A stretch of DNA of 8,875 nt from Nitrosomonadaceae bacterium (GTDB taxonomy: Bacteria > Pseudomonadota > Gammaproteobacteria > Burkholderiales > Nitrosomonadaceae): assembly GCA_024644425.1 (NCBI GenBank), contig JAHELA010000063.1:1-8875 (forward strand), written 5' to 3'. Numbering within the stretch: the stretch's first letter is position 1; the number at the start of each line of letters is the position of its first letter. A model generated the notes under the pieces. The model saw only the letters and a program-made list of their open reading frames with translations, did not search any database and had not been told where the DNA came from. The position numbers and the translations under genes were made by a program. Shown in pieces: positions 1 to 6,630 of the stretch.

Positions 1-117
1 GGTTGGTCTGGCCTGTTTGCTGGTGGAGTGGCAGCACAGATTATCACTCGCTACTCTAACCTGACAGATGTGATCTGGAATAACCAAAGCAAGGTCATTC
101 TAAACAATCGGCTCTAA
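1..117 (+). CDS. amoC: Ammonia monooxygenase subunit C, C-terminal fragment (start outside window)
   Basis: Frame 1 is open from the first base to a TAA at 115-117 and encodes 38 residues. The stretch GGVAAQIITRYSNLTD followed by VIWNNQSK and ILNNRL matches, from memory of the family, the C-terminus of AmoC in Nitrosomonas. AmoC is one of the three integral-membrane or periplasmic subunits of ammonia monooxygenase, which oxidises ammonia to hydroxylamine at the inner membrane. The visible part ends in NNRL, whereas the operon copies I recall end slightly longer, in NNRIVA, so this may be a diverged copy. The next gene is not amoA, which suggests one of the stand-alone amoC copies known in Nitrosomonas rather than the amoCAB operon. 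Upstream DNA is needed to confirm this. Identity is confident; singleton status is inferred. Confidence 0.9.
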   Translation, partial: GWSGLFAGGVAAQIITRYSNLTDVIWNNQSKVILNNRL

Positions 118-138
118 GCTTGGATTGACTACTCAACT

Positions 139-177
139 TCGCCTACTCTCCTCTGATATAAAACAGAGAGTAGGCGA
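139..177 (+). terminator. Strong hairpin after amoC, possible terminator or mRNA-stabilising structure
   Basis: Bases 139-150 (TCGCCTACTCTC) are perfectly complementary to 166-177, giving a 12-bp stem with a 15-base loop, 21 bases after the amoC stop. The loop side also contains a competing smaller pairing, CTCTG at 151-155 with CAGAG at 164-168. There is no uninterrupted T-run directly behind the stem; only GTTTTG at 185-190 follows. It may therefore be a leaky terminator, or an mRNA 3'-end stabiliser between amoC and the next gene. Confidence 0.55.
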
Positions 178-232
178 GTCAGTCGTTTTGTATACATAGA
201 GCTGAGAGCTCAACCAGAAAGGAGGTCTGGTC

Positions 233-811
233 ATGGTTAGGGAATTAGAAAAAACAATCGCTGCGATAGCTCTTTTTCTTTCTATGGTGCTTTATGCTGG
301 CATAGTTGGCGCACATGGAAAAGAATCTTTAGAGCAAGACAGTTGCGTGCGTGGAGCACAAGGGAGTATGGTGCATCTAAGCACCTACCAGCCACAAAAT
401 GAGCCGACCGCCCAATATTGCACGGATATTCCCAAAGAAGGTGAAACATTCCTGGTAGTAGATCTCATCGATCAGGCATTACGTAACATACCCGTTGCGT
501 TGCGGATTGTAAAAGGAACTAGTGAAAAAGAAGATGAAACTGTGTCATTCTTTCGTGCAAGCTATCACCCTGATGGAGTAATCGGCGGCAAAACTAATCT
601 AGATCAGGGACAATATACGGTATTCATTACCGGTGAGAGTGTGCCCCCTGTACGATACCAGTACCCATTACGAGTACAACAAATTAATTATGCAAAAATT
701 GCTCGTTCTTCAATAGGGCCAACAATATTATTACTGCTGCTAACTTTGTTTGGGTATAAGTTCATGAAATCGAAACGTATGCAAAACTGGTTAGCCTCTC
801 GTCGTACTTAA
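233..811 (+). CDS. AmoD/PmoD-like periplasmic copper-binding protein with C-terminal membrane anchor
   Basis: This 192-residue protein has a signal peptide (hydrophobic about 8-24) with a likely cleavage after VGA at 27, leaving a mature N-terminus HGK. A beta-rich periplasmic domain spans about 28-155, one transmembrane helix about 162-178, and a basic cytoplasmic tail (KSKRMQNW) follows. This layout, and the line-up of Cys38, Met46, His48, the YQPQ segment at 52-55 and Cys63 in YCTDIP, match the AmoD/AmoE/PmoD family found beside ammonia and methane monooxygenase genes. PmoD has been described as forming a dimeric CuA-like copper site with Cys, Met and His ligands. The ATG at 233 has an excellent ribosome site, AAAGGAGGT at 218-226, 6 bases upstream. 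The gene follows amoC by 115 bases and converges on bioD. The role is probably copper handling or assembly for AMO. AmoD and its paralogue AmoE cannot be told apart by eye. Confidence 0.78.
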   Translation: MVRELEKTIAAIALFLSMVLYAGIVGAHGKESLEQDSCVRGAQGSMVHLSTYQPQNEPTAQYCTDIPKEGETFLVVDLIDQALRNIPVALRIVKGTSEKEDETVSFFRASYHPDGVIGGKTNLDQGQYTVFITGESVPPVRYQYPLRVQQINYAKIARSSIGPTILLLLLTLFGYKFMKSKRMQNWLASRRT

Positions 812-837
812 AAAATAAGAACTATTTTAGTTTTGCA
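780..837. repeat. Inverted repeat across the convergent amoD-like/bioD 3' ends
   Basis: TGCAAAACT at 780-788 is the exact reverse complement of AGTTTTGCA at 829-837. A second all-AT stem, AAAATA at 812-817 with TATTTT at 823-828, lies inside and directly adjoins the outer right arm. The structure covers the last codons of both genes and the 10-base gap between their stops. It could act as a shared transcription end in both directions, but the stems are AT-rich and chance is possible. Confidence 0.3.
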
Positions 838-1487
838 ACATCTAGAAACGCTGAAAATTTCTTTGCATTAACATTCTGGTCAAATGGTAGCACCCCCAGC
901 AATGGACATGTTATCCGCTGTGTTAATGTGTTTACGTTCTCATCAAATGAAATCATTTGTGGATCAACTTGATTTGCTACCCAGCCCGCAAATTGCAACC
1001 CAGCTGCTTCCACAGCCTGAATTGTCATTAGTGCATGGTTAAGACAGCCTAGTCGCATTCCTACTACTAGAATAACCGGAAGACCTAAAACGCGTGCCAT
1101 ATCTGCACCGTTTTGATGATCGTTAAGTGGGACCACAAACCCTCCCACGCCCTCAACAACGACAACCTCAGCAATTTTCTGTAATTTAAAGCAGGCTTGA
1201 CGAATAACTTCGATATCGATTTCAATGCCAGCTTGTTTCGCTGCTATATGCGGTGCAATTGGCGGAATAAAAGAATAAGGATTAACCCACTCACGTGGAG
1301 CTACAACTGAGCTCGCGGCAACCACTGCTTTAACATCCAACCACTCTGCATTTACACAACCAGTTACTATTGGTTTCATGCCTAGGGTAGATTTTCCCCG
1401 TGCAGAAAATGCGTGTAATAATGCACAACTAACTAGGGTTTTTCCAACACTAGTGTCTGTACCAGTAATGAAATAACATTGTGCCAT
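822..1487 (-). CDS. bioD: Dethiobiotin synthetase (ATP-dependent)
   Basis: BioD closes the ureido ring of dethiobiotin from 7,8-diaminononanoate, CO2 and ATP in the cytoplasm, the penultimate step of biotin synthesis. The 221-residue length is normal for the family. The P-loop GTDTSVGKT lies at 9-17, the KPI substrate-lysine motif at 38-40 (Lys38), and the acidic residue of the Mg/ATP site is probably Asp51. The PxxPHIAA-type substrate loop is at 76-83 and the second nucleotide motif VEGVGGF at 111-117 carries Glu112. It is the last gene of the operon, starting 39 bases after the bioC stop. The ATG lacks a clear Shine-Dalgarno sequence; a small GGCT-ATC-AGCC hairpin (1504-1514) lies in the gap. 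The stop is TAG at 822-824. Nothing looks broken. Confidence 0.95.
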   Translation of the reverse strand: MAQCYFITGTDTSVGKTLVSCALLHAFSARGKSTLGMKPIVTGCVNAEWLDVKAVVAASSVVAPREWVNPYSFIPPIAPHIAAKQAGIEIDIEVIRQACFKLQKIAEVVVVEGVGGFVVPLNDHQNGADMARVLGLPVILVVGMRLGCLNHALMTIQAVEAAGLQFAGWVANQVDPQMISFDENVNTLTQRITCPLLGVLPFDQNVNAKKFSAFLDVAKLK

Positions 1488-1526
1488 GAGTATTTATTTT
1501 GCAGGCTATCAGCCCATGTTGTTAAT

Positions 1527-2423
1527 TTAGTCATGCACTACTCTACTTTTAGGGTTGAATTCTATTATTTTCTTATCATCAACAGTTTTTCGAGACTCTA
1601 ATTTCCAGGCATGGCCATACACTAATTCAAAGGTAACTGGTAGCTTTCCTTCCTTTCGTAAGACTTCATATTGGTTCAATGCCTTTTGCCACCCAACTTT
1701 CCCTGTTAACCCCCGGTTCCTACTCTGGATAACATTATGAGCACCTATAGCTTTAAGATCTTTCATTAAACTAATCACATCATCATAAGTAAGCGTAATA
1801 TACTCCATATCCATAACGGGCATAGCAAAACCGCTATAAACTAGCATGTCGCCGATATCATGCATGTCTATAAAATTATTGACATGGCTATAGTTATCCA
1901 TACCTACGAAAGCTTGACGCAATTCACGCAAAGTATCCGGACCAAACGTACTGAACATAAATAAACCTTCGGTTTGTAAAACACGGTACACTTCAGAAAA
2001 TGTTTGTCCAATATCATTACACCATTGAAGTGTTAAATTTGACCATACCATGCCAACACTAGAATTTTGCAATGGTAATTGCTCAATATCACCGCACACA
2101 TAACTCGTATTATTTTTGTGAGAAAATAGTACCTGCCTCCACCACGAAGGAAAAACAGGACGAGCCTGTAGGTGCATTCCTAGAGCGAGATCAATTGCCA
2201 GCACTCTGGCATCTGGATAATGTGCTGCTAATTTACGACTACCATAACCAGTTCCACTACCAGCATCTAAGATTTTGTTGGGAGTACATTTGATGTAGTC
2301 TAGTCGTGAAAACATTCGATCACATACTTCATGTTGCAACATTGCTGCTTTATCATACCCTACAGCCGCCCGCTCAAATGATTGACGTAATTGACGCTTA
2401 TTAACTATATTCTTAGAACTCAT
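1527..2423 (-). CDS. bioC: Malonyl-ACP O-methyltransferase
   Basis: BioC uses S-adenosylmethionine to methylate the free carboxyl of malonyl-ACP, disguising it so that fatty-acid synthesis can build the pimeloyl chain. The 298-residue protein begins with the family N-terminus (QLRQSFERAAVGYDKAA, 11-27). The SAM-binding motif I ILDAGSGTGYGS follows at 51-62, then the acidic ribose-binding end of the next strand AIDLA (Asp78), GDIEQLPL at 111-118 and motif SNLTLQWC at 128-135, typical of BioC. The C-terminal half carries FGPDTLRELR (160-169) and LKAIGAHN (223-230), also family hallmarks. The start ATG overlaps the bioH stop as ATGA (2420-2423). No good Shine-Dalgarno sequence is visible, so translation is probably coupled to bioH. 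The protein is longer than E. coli BioC (about 251 residues), with extra residues around 90-105 and a C-terminal extension. Confidence 0.94.
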   Translation of the reverse strand: MSSKNIVNKRQLRQSFERAAVGYDKAAMLQHEVCDRMFSRLDYIKCTPNKILDAGSGTGYGSRKLAAHYPDARVLAIDLALGMHLQARPVFPSWWRQVLFSHKNNTSYVCGDIEQLPLQNSSVGMVWSNLTLQWCNDIGQTFSEVYRVLQTEGLFMFSTFGPDTLRELRQAFVGMDNYSHVNNFIDMHDIGDMLVYSGFAMPVMDMEYITLTYDDVISLMKDLKAIGAHNVIQSRNRGLTGKVGWQKALNQYEVLRKEGKLPVTFELVYGHAWKLESRKTVDDKKIIEFNPKSRVVHD

Positions 2424-3196
2424 ATATTGTGTGTATGGATTATATTAGCTATAAATTGATCAGCATGTGATAAAAACGGTGCATGGCCGCAGTGAGGCAA
2501 CATTATCAGTTTAGAACTTTGCAGGTGCTCATGCATCCATCTTGCCGCATTAGGATAAGCTATGACATCATTCTCTCCATGCAGCAACATTACTGGTCTA
2601 TTAATATCTTTTATTCTTTTACGCATATCACTCGCAAATAAAATTTCTATCCCCATTTGTAAGCCAGCTTCGTTCAATTTTCCCTCTTGAAAAACACTTT
2701 TACGCAATTGCCTCAATAGTTCTGAAGTGTTAGCCTCCCCTCTTACCTGTAAGGAAAGAAACCTATTTAATGTAGATACATAATCACGTTTTAAATTCTT
2801 TATGAATAGATTCAGCGTATCTCCCTCCATCCCCCATTTCCAATCATCGCGTTGAATAAAACTAGGCGTTGTGGATACCAAAATTAGCTTCTTGATTTTT
2901 TCCGGTATACAAAGCGCCAGCTCCATTGCTACCTGGCCACCTAGGGACCAGCCACAAATAATACTACTTTCGGGCAACCCTTCCTTAACTATCTTGGATA
3001 TGTTCTCTAATGAATTTAATGTATTGATCGAAGGGGCTGGGCTAAGGCCGTGTCCTGGCAGATCCACTAGGTGCAAACGAAAATATTGCGCTAATCTTTC
3101 CTGCACACTACTCCATATGCCACTATGCATAGCCCAGCCATGAAGCAATACTAGATCAGGACCTTTACCAAATGTTTCAACGTGAATATTTGACAT
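2420..3196 (-). CDS. bioH: Pimeloyl-ACP methyl ester carboxylesterase
   Basis: BioH hydrolyses the methyl ester of pimeloyl-ACP, ending the BioC-initiated chain extension. It is an alpha/beta hydrolase of 258 residues from the ATG at 3196. The oxyanion-region motif LLHGW lies at 17-21, the DLPGHG loop at 45-50, and the nucleophile elbow GWSLGG at 82-87 contains Ser84. The charge-relay residues are Asp210 (HGENDV) and His238 (CGHAPF). These nearly coincide with E. coli Ser82/Asp207/His235, which supports this start. The frame stays open to a GTG at 3220 that would add eight residues (MAQLHWVF), but those have no counterpart in the family and contain a hairpin. It lies between bioF and bioC, as in Pseudomonas-type clusters, and its stop overlaps the bioC start. 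Confidence 0.93.
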   Translation of the reverse strand: MSNIHVETFGKGPDLVLLHGWAMHSGIWSSVQERLAQYFRLHLVDLPGHGLSPAPSINTLNSLENISKIVKEGLPESSIICGWSLGGQVAMELALCIPEKIKKLILVSTTPSFIQRDDWKWGMEGDTLNLFIKNLKRDYVSTLNRFLSLQVRGEANTSELLRQLRKSVFQEGKLNEAGLQMGIEILFASDMRKRIKDINRPVMLLHGENDVIAYPNAARWMHEHLQSSKLIMLPHCGHAPFLSHADQFIANIIHTHNI

Positions 3197-3242
3197 AAAA
3201 ACCCAATGTAATTGGGCCACTAGTTTTTATCATTTGCTTCAT
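3177..3242 (-). other. Possible 21-codon leader frame overlapping the bioH start
   Basis: A minus-strand ATG at 3242 is preceded by a purine-rich GAGAG six bases upstream. It opens 21 codons (beginning MKQMIKTSG, ending KYSR) with a TGA at 3177-3179, 19 bases inside bioH in another frame. Its initiation signal looks better than that of bioH itself. It has no recognisable homology and could be chance. It is recorded because ribosomes on it would open the hairpin before bioH. Confidence 0.2.
3197..3217 (-). promoter_or_regulatory. Terminator-like hairpin directly before the bioH start
   Basis: Read on the minus strand, CCCAAT, a TAC loop and ATTGGG form a 6-bp perfect stem (3202-3216), extendable by a G-T wobble. 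It is followed at once by TTTTT and the bioH ATG. The only Shine-Dalgarno-like bases for that ATG, GGG, are inside the 3' arm. The element could attenuate transcription into bioHCD or mask the ribosome site. The stem is short, so the effect is uncertain. Confidence 0.35.
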
Positions 3243-3272
3243 TTTTTTCTCTCTACTAAGAAAACAAAGAAT

Positions 3273-4421
3273 TTATTGTAATTTACATAATACGTTTACT
3301 AATTTTTTAATATCTTCCTCGTTGTGCGAAGCAGATAAAGAAATTCGTAATCTAGCTGTCCCTTGCGGCACGGTCGGTGGGCGAATTGCCGGAATCAAAA
3401 TTCCTTGTTCCTGTAATGTATTACTGATTCTTAGAGCTTTACTGCTCTCTCCAATAATCACGGGTTGAATAGGAGTGTATGACAACAAAAGTTTCCATCG
3501 AAATGACTTTAAATCTCTTTTTAATTTCATAATAAGCTGGATTAGTTTTTTGCGCCGCCACTCTTCCTGTTGAATTAGGGCCAAGCTTTTCAGTACTGTA
3601 TGGGATAATAGCGGTGGTGTAGCAGTAGTATAGATATAGCTGCGGGCATACTGAATTAACGTCTCAATTAATTCTTCTTGGCCTGCGACAAAAGCACCAA
3701 ATACGCCTGCTGCTTTACCAAGAGTTGCCATATAAATAATTCGAGGTGAACTAATATTAAAATGTGAAACAATACCCCGCCCTTGTTGTCCTAGTACCCC
3801 AAAACCATGTGCATCATCGAGTAGTAGCAAACCGTCGTATTTCTCGCATAGAGTAAGTAATTCAACAACTGGTGCAATATCTCCATCCATACTAAACACG
3901 GAGTCAGTTATGATTAGCTTACGCTTAGCTTGCGATGAAGCTAACCGCTGTTCCAAAACAGCCATGTTAAGATGTGGGTATCGAATCAATTTTGCACGTG
4001 ACAGTAATGCCGCATCATTGAGAGAAGCATGATTTAGCTTGTCTGTAAACACCGCATCACCATGGCCAACAAGTGCAGTGATTATTCCAATGTTAGCCAT
4101 ATACCCAGAAGAAAAAAGTAGTGCCCGGGGAAATCCTGTGAAGGATGCTAATGCTTCTTCTAATCTGTGATGAGCTGCATGATGGCCGAGAATTAAATGT
4201 GAAGCAGCCGAACCTACTCCATATCTTGTTGCGCCTTCACAAACTGCTTCAATCAACTCTGGGTGACTCGCAAGGCCGAGATAATCGTTGCTACAAAACG
4301 AAATATATTTACGCCCTGCTATTGATACGTGGACGCCTTGTGAACTCTCTAAGGTTAAACGCCGTCGATAAAGTCCATTATTTCTCCGGTTCTGTAACCG
4401 TATAGTTAAGTCTGTGTGCAT
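3273..4421 (-). CDS. bioF: 8-amino-7-oxononanoate synthase (KAPA synthase)
   Basis: BioF is a PLP-dependent alpha-oxoamine synthase that condenses pimeloyl-ACP (or pimeloyl-CoA) with L-alanine to 8-amino-7-oxononanoate. The 382 residues match the usual length. Visible landmarks are FCSNDYLGLASHP at 42-54, GVGSAASHLILGH at 68-80, SSGYMAN at 104-110 and LNHASLNDA at 129-137, where His131 stacks on PLP. DSVFSMDGD lies at 173-181, DDAHGFGVLG at 202-211 (Asp202 and His205), and the Schiff-base lysine in ATLGKAAGVFG is Lys236. The C-terminal domain ends with the TARLRISLSASH segment. It starts 13 bases after the bioB stop with only a weak TAAG ribosome site, and is separated from bioH by 76 bases, the largest gap within the bio operon. 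Confidence 0.96.
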   Translation of the reverse strand: MHTDLTIRLQNRRNNGLYRRRLTLESSQGVHVSIAGRKYISFCSNDYLGLASHPELIEAVCEGATRYGVGSAASHLILGHHAAHHRLEEALASFTGFPRALLFSSGYMANIGIITALVGHGDAVFTDKLNHASLNDAALLSRAKLIRYPHLNMAVLEQRLASSQAKRKLIITDSVFSMDGDIAPVVELLTLCEKYDGLLLLDDAHGFGVLGQQGRGIVSHFNISSPRIIYMATLGKAAGVFGAFVAGQEELIETLIQYARSYIYTTATPPLLSHTVLKSLALIQQEEWRRKKLIQLIMKLKRDLKSFRWKLLLSYTPIQPVIIGESSKALRISNTLQEQGILIPAIRPPTVPQGTARLRISLSASHNEEDIKKLVNVLCKLQ

Positions 4422-4434
4422 ACTTACTATTGGA

Positions 4435-5448
4435 CTACAATGGTTGTAGCCCCAACTTTTTAAATAAGACTTTATCTTGATCTACATCAGGGTTTCCAGT
4501 CGTAAGCAATTTATCGCCATAAAAAATAGAATTGGCACCTGCAAGAAAACATAGTGCTTGTACTACTTCAGACATCTCACTTCTACCTGCAGATAGCCGA
4601 ACCATTGATTTTGGCATGGTAATCCGAGCCGCTGCAATCGTGCGCACAAATTCTAGAGGATCAATTGCTTCTATGCCATACAGTGGAGTGCCTTCAATTT
4701 GTACTAAATTATTAATGGGAACTGATTCTGGGTATGGATTAAGGTTTGCCAATTGAGCTATCAATCCAGCCCGCTCATTACGCGATTCCCCCATGCCAAC
4801 AATGCCGCCACAGCATACATGCATACCTGCTCTTCGTACATTCTCCAACGTTTCAAGACGGTCCTGATATTCACGTGTTGTAATGATTTCATTATAAAAC
4901 TCTGGCGAAGTATCTAGGTTGTGGTTATAGTAATCTAGACCAGCTTGACTAAGCTGCTCAGCCTGACCAGATTTTAACATCCCTAAAGTAGCGCAAGTCT
5001 CAAGTCCCAGGACCTTTACTGCGCTAATAATTTTTGTCATTCTCTCTATATCACTTTGTTTAGGCCCGCGCCAAGCCGCCCCCATGCAGAAACGTGATGC
5101 ACCTTTTTCCTTTGCTGCTTTCGCTGTTGTAACCACTTTATCTAGCGATAACATATCTTGGTCTTCGATTTCAGTATGGTAACGTGCAGCTTGCGGACAA
5201 TAACCACAATCCTCAGAACAACCGCCTGTCTTAACAGAGATCAGTGTGGACAGCTGTATAGCATTAGCCTTGTGATGCTGCCGATGAGCAAACTGTGCCT
5301 GGTATACTAGGTCATTGAACGGCAAATTTAGCAATGTTTCAATTTGCGAAACATTCCATAATACCGAGTCAGTGCCTGATGCTCTAATACTGCAATCTGA
5401 CTTCTTTTTTGTTATGTTGCCTAATCGGCCGAATGGTGTCTGAATCAT
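4435..5448 (-). CDS. bioB: Biotin synthase (radical SAM)
   Basis: BioB inserts sulfur into dethiobiotin by radical SAM chemistry. The 337-residue protein has the [4Fe-4S] motif CSEDCGYC with Cys77, Cys81 and Cys84. The auxiliary [2Fe-2S] ligands are Cys121, Cys152 and Cys212, plus Arg284 in MVRLSAGR. All are offset by a constant 24 residues from E. coli Cys53/57/60, 97/128/188 and Arg260, so the fold is collinear and complete. YNHNLDTSPEFY (174-185) is another family signature. The extra 24 N-terminal residues (MIQTPFGRLG onward) are polar; no later in-frame ATG precedes the conserved region, so the longer start is kept. The ATG has no strong Shine-Dalgarno sequence. It is the first gene of the bio operon, with 183 noncoding bases upstream likely to hold the promoter. 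Confidence 0.96.
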   Translation of the reverse strand: MIQTPFGRLGNITKKKSDCSIRASGTDSVLWNVSQIETLLNLPFNDLVYQAQFAHRQHHKANAIQLSTLISVKTGGCSEDCGYCPQAARYHTEIEDQDMLSLDKVVTTAKAAKEKGASRFCMGAAWRGPKQSDIERMTKIISAVKVLGLETCATLGMLKSGQAEQLSQAGLDYYNHNLDTSPEFYNEIITTREYQDRLETLENVRRAGMHVCCGGIVGMGESRNERAGLIAQLANLNPYPESVPINNLVQIEGTPLYGIEAIDPLEFVRTIAAARITMPKSMVRLSAGRSEMSEVVQALCFLAGANSIFYGDKLLTTGNPDVDQDKVLFKKLGLQPL

Positions 5449-5479
5449 TCCATGTTATGAGTTTCTTAAAATGCAATAA

Positions 5480-5508
5480 ATCATCAAGGATTAATTTAAT
5501 GTTGTCAA
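5480..5508 (-). promoter_or_regulatory. Candidate sigma-70 promoter for bioBFHCD
   Basis: On the minus strand a perfect -35 hexamer TTGACA (5508-5503) is followed after 17 bases by GATGAT (5485-5480), which matches four of six positions of TATAAT. A start near 5473 would leave a leader of about 25 bases before the bioB ATG. The position in the 183-base gap after gpsA fits. No BirA- or BioR-type palindrome is obvious by eye. Confidence 0.4.
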
Positions 5509-5631
5509 TTCTTTACGCATTAAAAATTAATAACTAATTCTTAATAAAATACCATTTACCTTGAGATGCATTTTGTTAAAAAGAAATATTGTCTACCGCT
5601 TTTGAGTACGGGCTCTCTTATACTTTTAGAC

Positions 5632-6630
5632 CTAATATCCTTCTGTCTTTGGCTCTCGATTGAGTAACACTTCCAACGCCTTTTTAGCAGGCACACCATC
5701 ATGAAGTATGCTACATATTGCTTGAGTAATAGGCATCTCTACATTCATTTCCTGACTTAGTTTTAGTACTTCTCGTGCTGTATGAACGCCCTCAGCAATG
5801 TGACCAAGTTCCTGTAGAATTTCTGGTAGTGACTTGCCAGCTGCCAGCATTAGCCCTACTTGTCGATTACGTGAAAGATTCCCAGTACAAGTCAGCATCA
5901 AATCACCCATACCCGTTAATCCCATGAAGGTTTCTATAGTGCCGCCTAGCTTTAAACCTAATCGACAGATTTCTGCAAGCCCCCTCGTTATCAATGCTGC
6001 TCGAGCATTGTGGCCTAATCCCATACCATCAGAAATACCAGCAGCAATAGCAATAACGTTCTTTATTGCTCCACCAGTTTCTACACCTATAACATCATTG
6101 CTCGAATATACTCGTAATTTAGATGTGTGTAATTGCCCGGCGGTACTTGTTGAAAATTTCTCATCATGTGAAGCTAATGTCAATGCAGCAGGTAACCCCT
6201 GAGCAATTTCCTGAGCAAAACTAGGACCAGACAAAACACCATAGGGGGCCACACTATCGTATTCTTCATACGCGACCTGAGAAGGTAACTTAGCAGATTG
6301 TGCCTCAAATCCTTTACAGCCCCAAATCACTGGTATAGCTTTTTTACAGGCAATAATTGCTCGAAATGTCTCCCGTAATCCAGCAGTAGGGACAACAATT
6401 AAAGCAAGTTCGGCTTTGACAGCAACATTAAGCTCAGAAGTAAACTGAATAGAATCAGGAAGAATAAAATCTGGTAAAAATTGTCGATTGGTATGCTGTA
6501 AAGCTAGTTCAGCAAGATGATCTGGATCCTTGGTCCATAAAATGATCTTGTGACGAGAATTAGAGTTTGCAGTAAGGCTTATAGCTAGTGCGGTGCCCCA
6601 AGCACCCGCACCTATAATTGCTATTTTCAT
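5632..6630 (-). CDS. gpsA: Glycerol-3-phosphate dehydrogenase [NAD(P)+]
   Basis: GpsA reduces dihydroxyacetone phosphate to sn-glycerol-3-phosphate, the backbone precursor of membrane phospholipids, in the cytoplasm. The 332 residues match the usual length. The Rossmann dinucleotide motif GAGAWGTAL lies at 7-15 and the conserved WGCKGFE at 103-109 (Lys106). LSGPSFAQE lies at 133-141, the catalytic lysine in GGAIKNV is Lys190, and the substrate-binding GHNARAALITRG is at 206-217. GLTGMGDLMLTC and RNRQVG follow in the helical C-terminal domain. Its ATG overlaps the stop of the SH3 gene as ATGA (6627-6630), with a GGGG ribosome site just inside that gene, so the two are translationally coupled. 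The TAG stop is followed by 183 bases before bioB, with no clear GC-rich terminator. Confidence 0.96.
   Translation of the reverse strand: MKIAIIGAGAWGTALAISLTANSNSRHKIILWTKDPDHLAELALQHTNRQFLPDFILPDSIQFTSELNVAVKAELALIVVPTAGLRETFRAIIACKKAIPVIWGCKGFEAQSAKLPSQVAYEEYDSVAPYGVLSGPSFAQEIAQGLPAALTLASHDEKFSTSTAGQLHTSKLRVYSSNDVIGVETGGAIKNVIAIAAGISDGMGLGHNARAALITRGLAEICRLGLKLGGTIETFMGLTGMGDLMLTCTGNLSRNRQVGLMLAAGKSLPEILQELGHIAEGVHTAREVLKLSQEMNVEMPITQAICSILHDGVPAKKALEVLLNREPKTEGY

Noticed and set aside
1555..2293. Plus-strand open frames of 61 and 73 codons at 1555-1740 and 2072-2293
   Set aside because: They lie entirely antisense to bioC, which has full family motifs; the translated products show no domain features.
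2871..3143. Plus-strand open frame of 90 codons
   Set aside because: Antisense to bioH across its catalytic region; no ribosome site or recognisable domain.
3196..3220. GTG start at 3220 for bioH adding eight residues
   Set aside because: The added residues are outside the family N-terminus and consist of the hairpin sequence; the ATG at 3196 gives catalytic residue positions close to those of E. coli BioH.
4145..4756. Plus-strand open frames at 4145-4405 and 4532-4756
   Set aside because: Shadows of the bioF and bioB coding sequence on the other strand.
5449..5631. Terminator for gpsA or a biotin-repressor operator in the gpsA-bioB gap
   Set aside because: Only weak all-AT pairings such as AATTA/TAATT are visible, and no clear long palindrome was found by eye.
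5834..6202. Plus-strand open frame of 122 codons
   Set aside because: Antisense to the conserved core of gpsA; its composition simply mirrors gpsA codons.
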